From Silene conica (lineage: Eukaryota > Streptophyta > Magnoliopsida > Caryophyllales > Caryophyllaceae), in contig CM055318.2 in assembly GCA_029255685.2 (NCBI GenBank), forward strand, positions 1,493,001 through 1,557,000: 64,000 bases of DNA, in the 5' to 3' direction. The notes beneath the pieces are model-generated. The model was not told where the DNA came from. It saw nothing but the letters and a program-made list of their open reading frames with translations, and searched no databases. The position numbers were made by a program, and so were the translations under genes. Positions 61,947 to 64,000 of the stretch are shown one piece after another. How positions within the stretch are numbered: the first letter of the stretch is position 1; each line of letters opens with the position of its first letter.

Positions 61947-62185
61947 GCCCTATATTATTTCAGGGCCGTGCCAGGGCTGGCTTTCTTCAGCCCGGCCCGC
62001 CTCTGGCCCGACCCGGCCCATTGTACAGCCCTAGCTGAAACAGCGTTAGACGGTGTCAACGGTATTTCAGTTTTATGCCAGTTCTTCTGTAAGGTTGTGA
62101 TTAAGACAAGTTTGAAGTAAACATGTCTTCCATTATACGAGTTTTAAGGATTGGCTAAAGCGCATAATCTGACTAAACAAACGCA
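61944..62185. repeat. 242-bp direct repeat, right copy
   Basis: Right-hand copy of 60221-60462. It ends about 125 bp upstream of the start codon of the receptor kinase at 62311, so it is within that gene's proximal promoter or leader. Confidence 0.92.
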
Positions 62186-62310
62186 AGTAACAAAAAACAA
62201 TGCAGGAAGAAACATTCTTCTGAATTTCCGACATGACTTCTAAGAACATTTCTAATCCATCAGACTATAAAGAAATCAGCCAAAAGTCAGTTACCATAAT
62301 TTACAGAAAC

Positions 62311-64000
62311 ATGGTTAATGTCCAACTGATATTACTCATCTTTTCCTTGAAAATATCGTCTACATATGGCGCGACTGCATCGAGTAAAACACATTACATA
62401 AGCAACAGCTGCCAGCAGAGTAACGCGAGCAGTTCTACCCTCGCGTTCCAAGCAGAACTCAATAACACCCTTTGGAATAAACTCCTTCCTAAGGCGTCTA
62501 ATCTCCGGTTTTACAATTTCACAAATGGTACGGCTAAGAATCCAGCTTACGCTCTTTTTTACTGCAAGGGGGATATTGATGCGCGCAGCTGTCAGGGTTG
62601 CATTCAGGCTGCTACCGTTAAAATAACAGATGTCTGCAAATACCAAACAGAAGGGATTGTTTGGTTCGAGGATTGTACTTTGCGATATTCAGACAGAAAC
62701 ATTTTTGGCATTGATGAGGAAAATCCGAGTTTTCTGTATTACAATTACAGTGGGATTGCGAGTGAAGATCGTCTTGGGGGATATCAAGACAGTTTTGACA
62801 GCACAATGTCGTCCTTAATACTTCAGGCAGCGGATAATGAGAAGGGTTTTGCAAGTAAGGAAATCGGTCTATCCTCGTCTCTGAAACTACGCGGTTTTGC
62901 TCAATGCACGCCTGATATCATTGGTGACCCGTGTTACAAATGTCTGAAGACCGCTCTCAGGGTACGGGATACATGGGCTAATACTATGGTTTTTCTTCCT
63001 AGTTGCTTCGTAAGGTATGATTTGTATGGAACGGATTTATATGGAACAACGAAGCCTTTATCTCCACCTTCTCGTCCTCCGTCTCAGGGATCTCCACCAG
63101 GTGAAAATACTCGTCATACTAATGTCTCTTGATTTGAAGAACTGTTTTTTTTTTTTTGGTAACGAGGGGTTTAATCCCCGAGCCCATGCATTCCCGCACC
63201 ACCACATGGACCATGTAAGCCACCCCTTCGGGAGCTGCAGTGGCCAAGTGGTCATCGCCCCAGCTGGTAATGGGTCCTGTATTTTTGCAAGCTTTAAGGT
63301 TTGAAGCAGTTACCGCTGGACTAACACCACTTGGTTTGAAGAACAGTTTTAATATCGTTAATTTTCATACTGACGTTCCTGTTATCTTTGATATATAGTG
63401 CGGTATATTGTTCCCGCTGTCATTTGCTCTGTCGTCTTCATTGTTTTACTGGCTGTTATTGGAGGCCGATGTTTATGGAAAAAGAAAACCCGTTTACCAG
63501 GTAATAAAACTGAACTCTAATCCCCTCTAATGTTCGCTTTTATAACGTTTTTTTTTTTGGTAACGAGGGTTTAATCCCTAGGCCCATGCATTCCCGCACC
63601 ACCACATGGACCATGTAAGCCACCCTTCGGGAGCTACAGTGGCCAAGTGGTCGAACCTGAGACATCTCAACTCCTGCATTTCTGCAAGCTTTTATAACGT
63701 TGAAATAGATGATACGATATGCATAAGACTGTTCCTTAATACATTATTTTTGCTCTGCATAGTCGTAGTTACAGAACGCGAACCTGTCATACCAGATAGC
63801 CCTCGTATGGTTACCGAGGAGAAGGAACAGAAGGTGCAAGGATTCCGAAAGTACACCTTCTCTCAGTTACATCAAATAACTGACGGATTCAAGAACAAAC
63901 TAGGTAAAGGCGCTTTTGGAGTCGTATATCATGGTTACTTATTAGATGGCTCGAGAGAAGTTGCTGTCAAGGTGCTAAATGAACGCGATGCTCCCAGGCA
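62311..64000 (+). CDS. DUF26 (Gnk2) cysteine-rich receptor-like kinase, partial
   Basis: A plasma-membrane receptor kinase. Exons: 62311-63100, 63399-63500 and 63763 to beyond the window, all GT-AG and phase 1. I choose ATG 62311 because MVNVQLILLIFSLKISSTYG is a good signal peptide; an upstream in-frame ATG at 62233 would add 26 polar residues. Two DUF26 domains carry C-X8-C-X2-C: CKGDIDARSCQGC and CTPDIIGDPCYKC. A Pro/Ser-rich stalk follows (SPPSRPPSQGSPP), then the membrane segment IVPAVICSVVFIVLLAVIGG with basic WKKK stop-transfer in exon 2, then the kinase start with the glycine loop LGKGAFGVVY and ATP-binding Lys in VAVKVL. The kinase entry (RKYTFSQLHQITDGF) is unlike the usual CRK style. 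The catalytic loop lies off the edge. Confidence 0.92.
63149..63334 (-). mobile_element. tRNA-derived SINE in kinase intron 1
   Basis: On the minus strand it begins GTGTTAGTCCAGCGGTAAC and ends in an A tail (T run at about 63145-63157 on the plus strand). Flanks TTTGAAGAACTGTTTT and TTTGAAGAACAGTTTT are target duplications with one mismatch. The body has CATGGTCCATGTGGTGGTGC and a GGGGATTAAACCCC palindrome. It belongs to a different family from the Au-like SINEs. Confidence 0.82.
63550..63687 (-). mobile_element. Same SINE family in kinase intron 2 (5'-truncated)
   Basis: The same family and orientation as the element at 63149, without the first approximately 40 bases. Perfect 14-bp target duplications GCTTTTATAACGTT lie at 63536-63549 and 63688-63701, proving an independent insertion. 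Confidence 0.85.

Noticed and set aside
62233..62310. Longer N-terminus for the receptor kinase
   Set aside because: The 26 extra residues are polar and would bury the signal peptide; ATG 62311 fits a secreted ectodomain.
1..64000. CRISPR arrays, operons, prophage or bacterial elements
   Set aside because: None seen; spliced genes and plant transposons show this is a plant nuclear sequence.

Overview
The window is nuclear DNA of a flowering plant: GT-AG introns, plant-type genes, two nuclear tRNA-Asp genes, and abundant MITEs, SINEs, LINEs and Helitrons. Every protein gene has a clear eudicot homologue. Repeat style (words such as GAGACGGTCT and Au-like SINEs) makes me lean to Caryophyllales, but that is a weak inference. 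All family assignments come from recall of Arabidopsis and human proteins, not from a search.

Layout. 1-3500 (-): 5' part of ARGONAUTE7 (three exons visible, MID/PIWI off the left edge), with a hAT MITE in intron 2 and SINE/MITE debris in intron 1. 3501-9167: intergenic DNA with MITEs and a three-copy 310-bp satellite. 9168-16560 (-): ten-exon HYP1-like CSC1/OSCA channel with a non-coding leader exon. 16800-18313: 107-bp minisatellite and a MITE. 18843-24440 (-): GNOM ARF-GEF, two coding exons. 25669-27804: non-autonomous Helitron. 28220-36600 (+): ribophorin II (HAP6/RPN2), 19 coding exons reconstructed in frame. 36763-50560: recent tandem duplication of an about 8-kb block, each unit holding a decayed L1-type LINE and an intronless SYF1-like HAT-repeat gene (-). 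50720-55150: hAT MITE, a foldback with about 310-bp arms, and a third SYF1 scrap. 55158 and 59227: identical tRNA-Asp(GTC) genes. 56716-57335 (-): twin-CX9C protein (At4g33100-like). 59937-62185: hAT MITE and an inserted copy of the HYP1 5' region. 62311-64000 (+): DUF26 receptor-like kinase, cut by the right edge.

The intact genes are unrelated housekeeping or developmental loci (tasiRNA effector, osmosensing channel, vesicle-traffic GEF, N-glycosylation, splicing, mitochondrial CHCH protein, receptor kinase), with no shared pathway. The distinctive feature is repeated local copying: a 1,487-bp piece of HYP1 reinserted 45 kb away inside a 242-bp target duplication, a 723-bp piece copied 5 kb into a foldback, a GNOM leader/promoter fragment copied downstream of ribophorin II, and the 8-kb tandem duplication. 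I found no CRISPR, operon or clearly new enzymatic system; the templated-insertion cluster is the best candidate for something unusual.
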